64,000 bases of DNA, from contig JAVBXP010000021.1 of assembly GCA_030824495.1 (NCBI GenBank), positions 82,012-146,011 on the forward strand. The letters run 5' to 3'. This DNA is from a bacterium (GTDB taxonomy: Bacteria; Pseudomonadota; Alphaproteobacteria; Caulobacterales; Caulobacteraceae). Positions 30,033 through 38,184 of the stretch are shown here, in pieces. Below the pieces are notes generated by a model. It made no database searches and had not been told where the DNA came from. It saw only the letters and a program-made list of their open reading frames with translations. The position numbers and the translations under genes are program-made. How positions within the stretch are numbered: the first letter of the stretch is position 1; each line of letters begins with the position of its first letter.

Positions 30033-30719
30033 GTGACATTGATCCTGGGCGTTCTTGGCGGCATGGGTCCGGCGGCGACGGTCGATTTCCTCGCCAAACT
30101 TCAGGCCCTGACGCCGACCAATCGCGAACAGGACCACATCCGCACCATCGTCGACATCAACCCGCAGGTGCCGGATTTCAACGACCCGCTGGCTAAGCCA
30201 GGTCCTGTGCTGGCCGAGATGGCCGGCGCGCTGCAAGGCGCCGGCGCGCAGGTCTTGGCCATCGCCTGCAACACCGCCCACACCTATGCCGACCTGATCA
30301 GCCGCTCGTCGGGCCTGCCGCTTATCGACATGATCACCACCGCCTCGGTCGCCGCCCGCAACACCGGCGCCCGGCGCGCAGGCGTGCTCGGATCCCGCAC
30401 CGCCCTGAAGCTCTATCGCGAATACCTCGCCGCCCAGGGCATGGGGTTGGTGAGCCTCGAGCCGGATCGCCAGGCGGTGTTCATGGACCTGGTCCAGAAG
30501 ATCAAGGGCGGCGACAGGAGCCGCGAGGTCCGAGCGGAAATGGCGGCCCTGACCGCAGACTTGGCCGCAGGGGGCGCGGAGACGATCATCGCCGGCTGCA
30601 CCGAAGTGCCGCTGGTGGTCGAAGCTGGCGTGACTCGCCTGCCCTTCATCGATTCCAGCGAAACCCTGGCTCGCCGCTGCGTGGCGGTCTGCCTGGGCCT
30701 GGAGCCGCTGCCGGCCTGA
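30033..30719 (+). CDS. Aspartate/glutamate racemase family protein
   Basis: A 228-aa PLP-independent amino-acid racemase of the RacX/YgeA type. Both catalytic cysteines are present, in AIACNTAHTYAD and AGCTEVPLVVE, and the N-terminal ILGVLGGMGPAATVDFLAKL and DINPQVPDFNDP blocks are typical. It interconverts L- and D-amino acids, perhaps for cell-wall or signalling D-amino acids. Start is GTG at 30033 with no strong ribosome-binding site. Confidence 0.9.
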   Translation: MTLILGVLGGMGPAATVDFLAKLQALTPTNREQDHIRTIVDINPQVPDFNDPLAKPGPVLAEMAGALQGAGAQVLAIACNTAHTYADLISRSSGLPLIDMITTASVAARNTGARRAGVLGSRTALKLYREYLAAQGMGLVSLEPDRQAVFMDLVQKIKGGDRSREVRAEMAALTADLAAGGAETIIAGCTEVPLVVEAGVTRLPFIDSSETLARRCVAVCLGLEPLPA

Positions 30720-30725
30720 GACACC

Positions 30726-31574
30726 TTACAGGCGGCCCGCCTTGAAGGTGTCGCACGCGCCGGGATTGCCGCTTTCGAGGCCGATCCGGAACCAGCGCAT
30801 GCGCTGCTCGCTGGTGCCGTGGGTGAAGGCGTCCGGCATGACGCGGCCTTGGGATTGCTTCTGGATCGCGTCGTCGCCGACGGCGGCCGCGGCCCGCATG
30901 CCGTCCTCGATGTCGGCGGGGTCGAGCGAGACCTCGCCCCCCGAAACCTTCGGTGCGTGCGCGACCCAGACGCCGGCGTAGCAGTCGGCTTGCAGCTCCA
31001 GCCGCACCGCCGAACTATCGGCGCCGCGCGCGCCGCGTTCGACCTGCGCGGTCTGGCCGGTCAGATGCTGCACGTGGTGGCCGATTTCGTGGGCGATGAC
31101 ATAGGCGCGGGCGGCCTCGCCCTTGGCGCCGAACCGGGTCTCCAGTTCCTGCCAGAAGGCGAGATCCAGATAGACCTTCTGGTCGGCCGGGCAATAGAAC
31201 GGCCCCATGGCGGACTGGCCCATGCCGCAACCGGTGCCGGTCGCCTGATCATAGATGACGATGGACGCCGGCCGCTGATAGCGCTGCCCCGCCTGCGCGA
31301 AGATCGGGGTCCAGACGTCGGTGGTCGATTGCTCGATGACGTCTACGAACTGACCGCCCTCATCGGCGGTCGTGCCGCGCACGCCTTCCTGCTGCTGGGT
31401 TTGCTGAGCGCCGCCCTCAACGACCGACATGGTGGTCGAAGGATCGATGCCGAAGACGAAGTAGCCGACCAAGGCGATGATGACCCCAACCACGCCGACG
31501 CCGCCGACACCGGCGGCGCTGACGCCGCGCCGATCCTCGATATTGCCGCCTCTACGGCCGCCCTGCCAACGCAT
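30726..31574 (-). CDS. Neutral zinc metallopeptidase, YpfJ family
   Basis: A 282-aa protein with a Gly/Arg-rich N-terminus, one transmembrane helix near residues 20-44 (VGGVGVVGVIIALVGYFVFGI), and a periplasmic domain. The zinc motif HEIGHHVQH and downstream metal ligand in RLELQADCYAGVW identify the YpfJ/KPN_02809 family of putative neutral metalloproteases. Two Cys pairs (GCGMGQ, FYCPADQ) may form disulfides. Substrate unknown. It is convergent with the racemase gene. Confidence 0.9.
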   Translation of the reverse strand: MRWQGGRRGGNIEDRRGVSAAGVGGVGVVGVIIALVGYFVFGIDPSTTMSVVEGGAQQTQQQEGVRGTTADEGGQFVDVIEQSTTDVWTPIFAQAGQRYQRPASIVIYDQATGTGCGMGQSAMGPFYCPADQKVYLDLAFWQELETRFGAKGEAARAYVIAHEIGHHVQHLTGQTAQVERGARGADSSAVRLELQADCYAGVWVAHAPKVSGGEVSLDPADIEDGMRAAAAVGDDAIQKQSQGRVMPDAFTHGTSEQRMRWFRIGLESGNPGACDTFKAGRL

Positions 31575-31646
31575 GCCCTGGTCCTCCCGAAACGCTCACG
31601 CTCAACGCACAAGTGGGACGCAGGATGCGGCCGAACAGCTTCGCTG

Positions 31647-32003
31647 TCAGCGTCTGTTTTGCGAAGCCTCACGCACGCGAGCGCTGGACGTAGCCAGCAT
31701 GTCGTCAGGCATCTGGGCGAAACCGCTCATGCTGACCTGGTCGGCGGCGGGGGGCGCCGTCGCGGGCAAGGTCAGGCTGGGCCGCGTCCGCATGGCGTCA
31801 ACATCGCGCAGCCTCTGCTCGGTCTGAACTCTGGCATCCAGGGAGTTCAGCTGATTTTCCAGCGCGACCGCCCGCTGTTGCTGCTGCATCTGCTGGGCCG
31901 ACAGATCCAGGTCGCGCATGGCCGCTCGGTGATCGGCCTGCGCCAGCGCCGCAGAGGGCGAAGATATCGCCAGGAAAGCCAGGACTTGGATGAGCCGTTG
32001 CAT
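31647..32003 (-). CDS. Small exported coiled-coil protein, 118 aa
   Basis: Real start is ATG at 32003, giving a signal peptide (QRLIQVLAFLAISSPSAALAQ). A Gln-rich helical segment follows (LDLSAQQMQQQQRAVALENQLNSLDARVQTEQRLRDV) that should form a coiled coil, then a Pro/Ala-rich tail. The track's longer frame to 32243 runs into the upstream TPR gene. I do not recognise a family. It lies 34 bases after the TPR gene in the same direction, so they are probably one transcript. Confidence 0.65.
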   Translation of the reverse strand: MQRLIQVLAFLAISSPSAALAQADHRAAMRDLDLSAQQMQQQQRAVALENQLNSLDARVQTEQRLRDVDAMRTRPSLTLPATAPPAADQVSMSGFAQMPDDMLATSSARVREASQNRR

Positions 32004-32037
32004 AGTCTGGCAACGCGCAACCTGCGCCAAAAGCTCC

Positions 32038-32595
32038 CTACCGGGTCGAAACTGAAAAGCGGGTGAGCTGTTCTCGCGGCGGCCCCCATGCCGGGGCCAT
32101 CTCGACCGCCTTCTGATAGTCGAAATAGGCCGACTTGGCGTCATCCAGCCCCTCATAGGCCAGGGCGCGGTTGAAGTAGGCCTTCTCCGGTTCGGTGATC
32201 CCGAGTTCCAAGGCCCTGTTGATGTCGGGCAGGCTGTCGGCATAGCGCTTTTGACCGATGGAAGCCGCGCCGCGGTTCACATAGGCCTCGCCCATGTCGG
32301 GCTGCAGCCGGACCGCCTCATCGAAATCACGGGCGGCGTCGGTGTAGGATGTCCGCCGCAGCTTCAGCACGCCGCGATTGACGTAGGTCCCCGCCCGGTC
32401 GCGCGGGGCCATGGCCTCGGTGTCCAGAGCCAGGGTGCAGACTTCCTGGAACTTGACGTCGTCCTCGCCGCTCATGGCCGCTTTGGAGCAGGCCTGGGCG
32501 AGACCGCCGCCAAACACCGTCACCGCGCCCTGAGCCGACCCCGCGGCCGCGCAGGTCAGGATTGCAACGCTTGTCGCCATCAACAGCTTGAACAT
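32038..32595 (-). CDS. Exported TPR-repeat protein
   Basis: A 185-aa periplasmic protein. A signal peptide (FKLLMATSVAILTCAAAGSAQG) is followed by a short Cys-containing segment (LAQACSKAAMSGEDDVKFQEVCTLAL). Three TPR units come next, beginning AGTYVNRGVLKLRRTSYTDAARDFDEAVRLQPDMGEAYVNRGAA and ending with KAYFNRALAYEGLDDAKSAYFDYQKAVEMAP. TPRs usually mediate protein contacts; the partner is unknown. AGGAGG precedes the ATG. Confidence 0.85.
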   Translation of the reverse strand: MFKLLMATSVAILTCAAAGSAQGAVTVFGGGLAQACSKAAMSGEDDVKFQEVCTLALDTEAMAPRDRAGTYVNRGVLKLRRTSYTDAARDFDEAVRLQPDMGEAYVNRGAASIGQKRYADSLPDINRALELGITEPEKAYFNRALAYEGLDDAKSAYFDYQKAVEMAPAWGPPREQLTRFSVSTR

Positions 32596-32745
32596 AGCCG
32601 GGCCTCCTGTGTCCGTCGGGCGCCACAGCCGGCGAAGGAGCCGGCGCGGGTCCGACCTTCAGTTCAAGAATCCGCCCAGAACGACGTTCTGTCAATGCGA
32701 GCTTGCTGCAGCAACCTCGATATCAAGGCGCTGTTTTTCAAGCGA

Positions 32746-35034
32746 CTATTTCGAAATCGCGCGGACCATTTCGCGAGCAAGATCAGCCATGTTGAACGGC
32801 TTGTGCATGACTGGCCCGGCCCAGGTCTCAGCCAGCTCCTCAAGATCGGCATAGCCGGTCATGATCACCACCGGGAAATCGGCTCGCTCCCAACGCAAAC
32901 CAGCCGCGGTCTCGCCACCGCTTAGCCCTGGCATCGCAAAATCTACCAGCGCCGCTTGGAGATCGGGATCCTCGCGCATGCGGTCGAGCGCCTGCTCGCC
33001 GCTCTCCGCCAGGGTGACCCGGCAACCCAAGTCCTTCAACATCTGGGCGGTGACCGTGCGTACCCCGAGATCGTCATCGACCAACAACACCCTCAGCCCA
33101 TTCAAGGCCGTACTGTCCGGCGCGATGTCCATGCTTGGCGCAACGGTGTCGAGGGCCTCAGCGCGCGGCAGATAGACCCTGACCGTGGAGCCCTGGTCCG
33201 GCGCGGTGTCGATCTCGACCCCGCCGCCGAGTTGCTTGGCCAGTCCTAGAACCTGCGGCAAGCCCAGGCCCGACCCCTTGCCCAGCGGTTTGGTCGTGAA
33301 GAAGGGCTCGAACACCCGCGAGACCACATCAGGGGTCATGCCTTCACCTGTGTCGGTCACCGCGATCATCACATAGTCGCCGGCGGCCGGCCCCTCGGCG
33401 CGTCGGCCACCGGCCAGCACGGTCACATTGGTGGCCGAGATGCTCACCACGCCGCCAGAAACCATCGCGTCCCGGGCGTTGAGCGAGAGATTGACCACCA
33501 TCAGTTCGACCTGGGTCGCATCGCCCAGCGCCGGCCACAGATCAGGCGCGACCGCGACCTCCAGCCGGTGGGCGCCGCCGATAGTCGGCCGCAGCAAGGC
33601 GGCGGCGGCCTCGACCGCCTGACCGATATCCATGGCCTTCACCTCCAGCCGTTGACGGCGGGAGAAAGCTAGGAGCTGGCCGGTCAACTTGGCGCCTCGT
33701 TCACCGGCGGCGCGCGCCTGTTCGAGGTAGCGCACATGCTTGGGATCGCTCAGCCTGCGCGACAGGAGGTCGAGATTACCCAACACCGCCATCAGAAGGT
33801 TGTTGAAGTCATGGGCCACCCCGCCCGTCAGCCGGCCGATCGCCTCCATCTTTTGCGCCTGGGCGAGACTTTCCATCGCCTCTGCCAACTCCCGGGTTCG
33901 CTCGGTGACACGGGCTTCCAGCGAGGCGTTCAGGTTGAGCAACTCGGCACGTTGAGCCGCGACCTTGGCGCCGGCTTCGCGGAGCGCGGCGGCCAGGGCG
34001 TCGATTTCCTTTGTTCCCGTTGGGAACGGCGCCGGCGGCGGGCTCTCGGTCCAGGCCAGGGCGGCGTCCGCCAGACGCTCGACGGGGCGGGCCAAGCTGC
34101 GCGCCGCATAGATCGCCAGGACCGCGCCAAATCCCAGAACACATAGTCCCAGGCCCATGCCCCACAAGAGTGATTGGCGCGCCTGACCGGCGACCTCCGA
34201 CAACGGCACGGCGACCACGAACGACCAGCCATAGCCGGGCGACGTGCTCCAGGCGGTGAGGCTGGGAACGCCATCCAGGGTCCGGGTTTTGGCCACCCCT
34301 GAGTGAACACGCGCGAAATGGCCGCGCATGGTCGGCGAAGCCGACTTACCGACCATCTCCGCCGGGTTCCGGTTCCGGGCGACGATCAGGCCCGTGGCGT
34401 CGATGATCGAGCCGGTCCAGGTCTGGGGGAAATTCTGGTCGATCCAGACCTGCCCGAACGATTCCGCTGTCGCTCCGGCCGCCAGGATCAGCGGCGGTGC
34501 CCCGGCCCGCTCCACCGGGATATTGAATGAAATTATCTCTTCCTTGGCCACCGAGCCGTGGAACAGGTTCGAAACCTGCATCCGCCCGCTTTCGGTCTTC
34601 GTCCAGCTAAGGCCCGGGGCGCGGCCCGCACCTTTCGGCAGCGGTGCGCCCGGCGGCAGGCGGGTGTTCACCTTCTGCAGCCCATCGGCGCCGAAAACCA
34701 CGATCCAGGCGCCGGAATCGGCGGTGGCCTCACGCGCCTGAGCGTCGAACGCGGCCCAATCTTCGGTCTTGAGGTAGGGCGACGCAGCCAGGACCTCCAG
34801 CAACACCTCTCGCTGCCCGATCTCCCGGTCGACCACCAAGGACAGCGCGCGCGCCGTCTCGGCCATCTGGCGTTCGACGAAATTTCGCTGCTGGCTATAG
34901 ACGGTCCATATCAACAGGCCGCCGGCGATCAGGGCCGGAATGAGGACGGCCAACACCAGAGCCACCAACCGGACGTGAAGGCCCGGCGCGTGTTGAGGCG
35001 AGGAAGACGCAGTTTCGTTCAAGCGATCGCCCAA
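32746..35034 (-). CDS. Hybrid sensor histidine kinase with dCache-like sensor, HAMP and receiver
   Basis: A 762-aa inner-membrane kinase. TM1 lies at ~22-46, a periplasmic double-Cache-like sensor at ~50-285, TM2 at ~288-310, then HAMP and a coiled coil. HisKA is of the GGVAHDFNNLLMAVLGNLDLL type with His ~408. The ATPase has LVVNLSLNARDAM, DTGEGMTPDVVSRVFEPFFTTK and GKGSGLGLPQVLGLAKQ. The C-terminal receiver has LLVDDDLGVR, Asp in ALVDFAMPGLSGG and Lys in VMHKPFN. The start at 35034 is TTG with no clear ribosome-binding site; a second TTG four codons on is equally possible. No response regulator is adjacent. Confidence 0.88.
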   Translation of the reverse strand: MGDRLNETASSSPQHAPGLHVRLVALVLAVLIPALIAGGLLIWTVYSQQRNFVERQMAETARALSLVVDREIGQREVLLEVLAASPYLKTEDWAAFDAQAREATADSGAWIVVFGADGLQKVNTRLPPGAPLPKGAGRAPGLSWTKTESGRMQVSNLFHGSVAKEEIISFNIPVERAGAPPLILAAGATAESFGQVWIDQNFPQTWTGSIIDATGLIVARNRNPAEMVGKSASPTMRGHFARVHSGVAKTRTLDGVPSLTAWSTSPGYGWSFVVAVPLSEVAGQARQSLLWGMGLGLCVLGFGAVLAIYAARSLARPVERLADAALAWTESPPPAPFPTGTKEIDALAAALREAGAKVAAQRAELLNLNASLEARVTERTRELAEAMESLAQAQKMEAIGRLTGGVAHDFNNLLMAVLGNLDLLSRRLSDPKHVRYLEQARAAGERGAKLTGQLLAFSRRQRLEVKAMDIGQAVEAAAALLRPTIGGAHRLEVAVAPDLWPALGDATQVELMVVNLSLNARDAMVSGGVVSISATNVTVLAGGRRAEGPAAGDYVMIAVTDTGEGMTPDVVSRVFEPFFTTKPLGKGSGLGLPQVLGLAKQLGGGVEIDTAPDQGSTVRVYLPRAEALDTVAPSMDIAPDSTALNGLRVLLVDDDLGVRTVTAQMLKDLGCRVTLAESGEQALDRMREDPDLQAALVDFAMPGLSGGETAAGLRWERADFPVVIMTGYADLEELAETWAGPVMHKPFNMADLAREMVRAISK

Positions 35035-35141
35035 CTCGGGTCGAGGTCCACCGCTACCCTAGGGCGCAACGGGGCATCGCGAAACCCGCGACATGCGGGC
35101 CGACGATCACAGTATGCGTGGACGGGCGTCAACGCCCTTTT

Positions 35142-36053
35142 TCAGGCCCCCTTGCCCATACGAAACCGGCGTGTCTCGCGGAGCAAAATATAGAGGCCGC
35201 TGGCTGCGACAACCAGCGCCCCGATCACGGTGGCGGTGCGGGGAATCTCATCCCAGAACGCGTAGCCCAGGATGCAGGCCCAGATAAGCTGGGTGTAATC
35301 AAAGGGCGCGACGACCGCGACGGGAGCCCGGCGCAGGGCCTCAGTCAGCAGAAGTTGGCCGGTCCCGCCGACTAGGCCGGTGCAAACCAGCATCACCAAC
35401 GTTGTCATATCCGGGATCACCCAACCGCCGAACGGCAGGCTAGCCAGACCAAGCAGCATCCCCGCCAAGGTGAAATAGAAGACGATGGTCGGGCCCGGCT
35501 CGGTACGGCCGATCTCTCGAATGGCGATCATCGCGCCCGCTGCCCCCAGGGCGCCGGCCAGCCCGAACACCGTGCCCAGCGTCGCCATGTGGTTAGGATC
35601 GGGCCGGATCATGATCAGCACGCCAATGAAGCCGACGATCACCGCCCCCCAGCGATGGATCCCGACCCGTTCCTTGAGGATCGGCGCCGACAGGGCGGTC
35701 ATGAACAATGGCGCGGCAAACGACAGCGCCGTGGATTCGGTCAGCGGCAGCATCGAGACCGCGGTGAACCCGCAGACCATGCCGACCAAGCCAACGGTGG
35801 CCCGCGTCGCATGACCGCCTGGGCGGCTGGTCTTCAGGATCGAGAGGCTGCTGGTGCGCGAGATGTACAAGAGCACCGGAACAAAGGCGAAGGCGTTGCG
35901 GAAGAAGATAATCTCCAGCACCGGCGCGCCGCGCTCGGCGCAGGCCTTCACCAACGCCGCGAGCCCCGCCATGCAGGCCATCGCCGCCACGCGCAGGAGG
36001 ATGCCCAGACCATTGCGCTGCAGGACGGCGTGGGCTGGGGCTTCGGCGGACAA
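35142..36053 (-). CDS. EamA/DMT-family transporter
   Basis: A 303-aa polytopic protein with about ten hydrophobic helices in two EamA halves (GFTAVSMLPLTESTALSFAAPLFMTALSAPILKERVG; AVVAPFDYTQLIWACILGYAFWDEIP). Members export metabolites or amino acids; substrate not deducible. The start is TTG at 36053 with AAGGAG six bases upstream, a good site despite the rare codon. The basic C-terminus (RETRRFRMGKGA) is cytosolic. It runs in the same direction as the hybrid kinase but 107 bases upstream. Confidence 0.88.
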   Translation of the reverse strand: MSAEAPAHAVLQRNGLGILLRVAAMACMAGLAALVKACAERGAPVLEIIFFRNAFAFVPVLLYISRTSSLSILKTSRPGGHATRATVGLVGMVCGFTAVSMLPLTESTALSFAAPLFMTALSAPILKERVGIHRWGAVIVGFIGVLIMIRPDPNHMATLGTVFGLAGALGAAGAMIAIREIGRTEPGPTIVFYFTLAGMLLGLASLPFGGWVIPDMTTLVMLVCTGLVGGTGQLLLTEALRRAPVAVVAPFDYTQLIWACILGYAFWDEIPRTATVIGALVVAASGLYILLRETRRFRMGKGA

Positions 36054-36194
36054 GGCGTTCTCCTTCGAACCCCTCGCTTAGAGGCGCCGGCACGCCCACG
36101 CCATAGGGCGCGCGCGCCTGCGTCAGAAAGACTGGCCTAACGTGACGTAATCGCCTCAACCTCCCCTGACTGCTCACCAATGGGGGAATCTGCG

Positions 36195-36590
36195 ATGACG
36201 ATCGGACTGATGATGGCGGCCTGGACCCTGGTCCTGGCGTTTGCGCAAATCCTGCTGTTCGATATCGCCCGGACCGGCCAGTACGGGCTCAAGTGGAACA
36301 CCGGCCCCCGCGATGGCGAGATGCCGCCGCTGAGCGCTCGGGCCGAACGGCTCAAGCGCGCCCAGGACAACCTGTTCGAGACCCTGCCGCTGTTTCTCGG
36401 CGCCGTGCTGATCGCCCACGTGGCCGACAAGGAGAGCGAGATCACCGCGCTCGGCGCGCAAATCTACTTCTGGGCGCGCGTGGCCTATGTGCCGCTTTAC
36501 GCCTGGGGCGTGCGTCACCTGCGTTCGCTGGCCTGGCTGATCAGCATCGTCGGCCTCGGCATGATCGCCCAGGCGATCCTGCTGCCCTGA
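36195..36590 (+). CDS. MAPEG family membrane protein
   Basis: A 131-aa protein with four hydrophobic segments. The MAPEG pattern includes RAERLKRAQDNLFETLPLFLGAVLIAHVADKES and FWARVAYVPLYAWGVRHLRSLAWLISIVGL. Eukaryotic relatives conjugate glutathione or make eicosanoids; bacterial members are uncharacterised. ATG at 36195 is preferred over 36180, which lies within a GGGGGAA stretch suited to be the ribosome-binding site. Confidence 0.88.
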   Translation: MTIGLMMAAWTLVLAFAQILLFDIARTGQYGLKWNTGPRDGEMPPLSARAERLKRAQDNLFETLPLFLGAVLIAHVADKESEITALGAQIYFWARVAYVPLYAWGVRHLRSLAWLISIVGLGMIAQAILLP

Positions 36591-36695
36591 GGCCAGGCGT
36601 TCGCGCAAGCCCCGCGGCTTTCGCGAAGGCAGCCTGCGGTTTTTGCAGGCGAAGTGCGCTAAGCTCCAGCGGAGGGCTGGCCGGAGTTGGAGTGG

Positions 36696-37838
36696 ATGTC
36701 GCGCGTACTTGGTCTGCTGGCGGCCTTCGTCCTGATGGGGTCACAGCTCGCGGGTTGCGCCTCGTTTGCACGCGAGGACTTCACGGTCGCCGAGGCCGAG
36801 CGCGCCGCCCTGGGCCGGGGCTCGGACATCCGCTTCAACGCCGACGATCCGCAAGCCGCGCTCGCCTTCACCGCCAAGGCCAGGGCCGAACTTGAGAAGA
36901 GCGGCGCTCAGCAATTCGACATACTGGCCATTTCCGGCGGCGGCGCGGACGGCGCCTATGGCGCCGGCGTCATGGTCGGCTGGACGAACACCGGCGCTCG
37001 CCCCACCTTTGCGGTGGTCACCGGGGTCAGCACCGGCGCGCTGATTGCCCCCTTCGCCTTCCTCGGACCGGCCTGGGACGGCCAACTCACCGCCGCCTAT
37101 GCGGGCGGCAAGGCCAGCGACATCCTGCAAAGGCGCGGCCTTGGCCTCCTATTCTCGTCCAGCCTCTTCAGCCCCAATCGCCTGCGCCAGTTGGTCGAGG
37201 CCTATGTCACTCCAGCGATGCTGCGGGAAATTGCGGGGGAGCACGCCAAGGGCCGCAGGCTGCTGATCGTCACCACCAACCTCGACACCCAGCAGACTGT
37301 GATCTGGGACATGGGCGCCATCGCCACCCGCCGCACGCCCGAGGCGCTGGCGCTTTTTCGGGATGTCCTGGTGGCCTCAAGCTCCATCCCCGGAGTGTTC
37401 CCGCCGGTGATGATCCCGCTCGACGACAACGGACTGAGCCCCATTCGCGAAATGCACGTGGACGGCGCCGTCACCGCCCCCTTCGTGTCGATCCCCGAGG
37501 GCATGTTCTTTTGGGAGGCGCCAGATGGGCGCGCGCTCAAGGGCCGGGTTCATGTCATCGTCAACGGCCAGCTTGACCCAGCCTTCGCCGTCACCCGAGG
37601 ACGCGTGACGACGATCCTGGCGCGCACCTTCGACAGCATGATGAAGTCGACAGCGCGAACTCACATCGCCGCCAGCCGCGCCTTCGCCGAACGCAACGAA
37701 CTCGATTTCAAGATCACCATGGTCCCGAGCGACGCCGAGAGCGGCAGCCTTAACTTCGACGCGGCCAGCATGAAGCGCCTGTTCACGCTCGGCCGCGACA
37801 ACGTCATCAAGGGTATCGCCTGGCGGAAGCTCGGCTAG
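36696..37838 (+). CDS. Patatin-like phospholipase, lipoprotein
   Basis: A 380-aa exported lipase-like protein. The lipobox LAGC follows a hydrophobic signal. The oxyanion loop SGGGADGAYGAG, the nucleophile elbow GVSTG and the dyad Asp in VDGAVTAP give the complete patatin Ser-Asp site. It should hydrolyse acyl esters of membrane lipids from the periplasmic side of a membrane. ATG at 36696 is chosen, with GGAG just upstream. Its stop overlaps the stop of convergent copZ by four bases. Confidence 0.9.
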   Translation: MSRVLGLLAAFVLMGSQLAGCASFAREDFTVAEAERAALGRGSDIRFNADDPQAALAFTAKARAELEKSGAQQFDILAISGGGADGAYGAGVMVGWTNTGARPTFAVVTGVSTGALIAPFAFLGPAWDGQLTAAYAGGKASDILQRRGLGLLFSSSLFSPNRLRQLVEAYVTPAMLREIAGEHAKGRRLLIVTTNLDTQQTVIWDMGAIATRRTPEALALFRDVLVASSSIPGVFPPVMIPLDDNGLSPIREMHVDGAVTAPFVSIPEGMFFWEAPDGRALKGRVHVIVNGQLDPAFAVTRGRVTTILARTFDSMMKSTARTHIAASRAFAERNELDFKITMVPSDAESGSLNFDAASMKRLFTLGRDNVIKGIAWRKLG

Positions 37839-38032
37839 GCCGCGAGCACCTCATAGCCCGCGGCCCGGATCGCCTCGGCGATCGCGTCCTTGCGTTCGCT
37901 ACCCTCGACGCTGACGCTCTTGCCGGCCAGATCGACCTGCACCTGCGCCCTGGCGTCGACCGCCTGCACCGCCTTGGTGACGGACTGGACGCAGTGGCCG
38001 CACGTCATGCCCTGGACCTGAAAACGAAGCAT
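37835..38032 (-). CDS. copZ: Copper chaperone, heavy-metal-associated (HMA) domain
   Basis: A 65-aa ferredoxin-like metallochaperone with the Cu(I)-binding motif GMTCGHC at residues 8-14 and the usual strand order ending AIAEAIRAAGYEVLAA. It would carry Cu(I) to CopA. ATG at 38032 has AGGAG upstream; the track's longer start crosses the promoter. Transcription starts from a promoter with the -35 TTGACC, 19-bp spacer and dyad of CueR-type control, divergent from copA. Confidence 0.93.
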   Translation of the reverse strand: MLRFQVQGMTCGHCVQSVTKAVQAVDARAQVQVDLAGKSVSVEGSERKDAIAEAIRAAGYEVLAA

Positions 38033-38064
38033 GGACTTCTCCTGTTCTGACTGCATTTGCGGTA

Positions 38065-38095
38065 GGGATAGGGCTTCCCACCATGGGAAGGTCAA
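38065..38095 (-). promoter_or_regulatory. CueR-type promoter/operator for copZ
   Basis: On the minus strand -35 TTGACC (38090-38095) and -10 TATCCC (38065-38070) are separated by exactly 19 bases. The spacer holds a dyad with arms CTTCCC/GGGAAG. An over-long spacer with a central dyad is the hallmark of MerR-family activation. Confidence 0.85.
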
Positions 38096-38121
38096 GCCTG
38101 CCGGAAAAGATGTTTGGGGCC

Positions 38122-38152
38122 TTGACCCTCCCATCATGGGAAAGTCCATCTA
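38122..38152 (+). promoter_or_regulatory. CueR-type promoter/operator for copA-cueR
   Basis: -35 TTGACC (38122-38127) and a weak -10 CATCTA (38147-38152) flank a 19-bp spacer with dyad arms TCCCAT/ATGGGA. It mirrors the copZ promoter 27 bases away, so both outward transcripts should share one regulator. Confidence 0.8.
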
Positions 38153-38184
38153 GGCTGGGCGTTACCGCTTAGGAGGCCCTGCCA

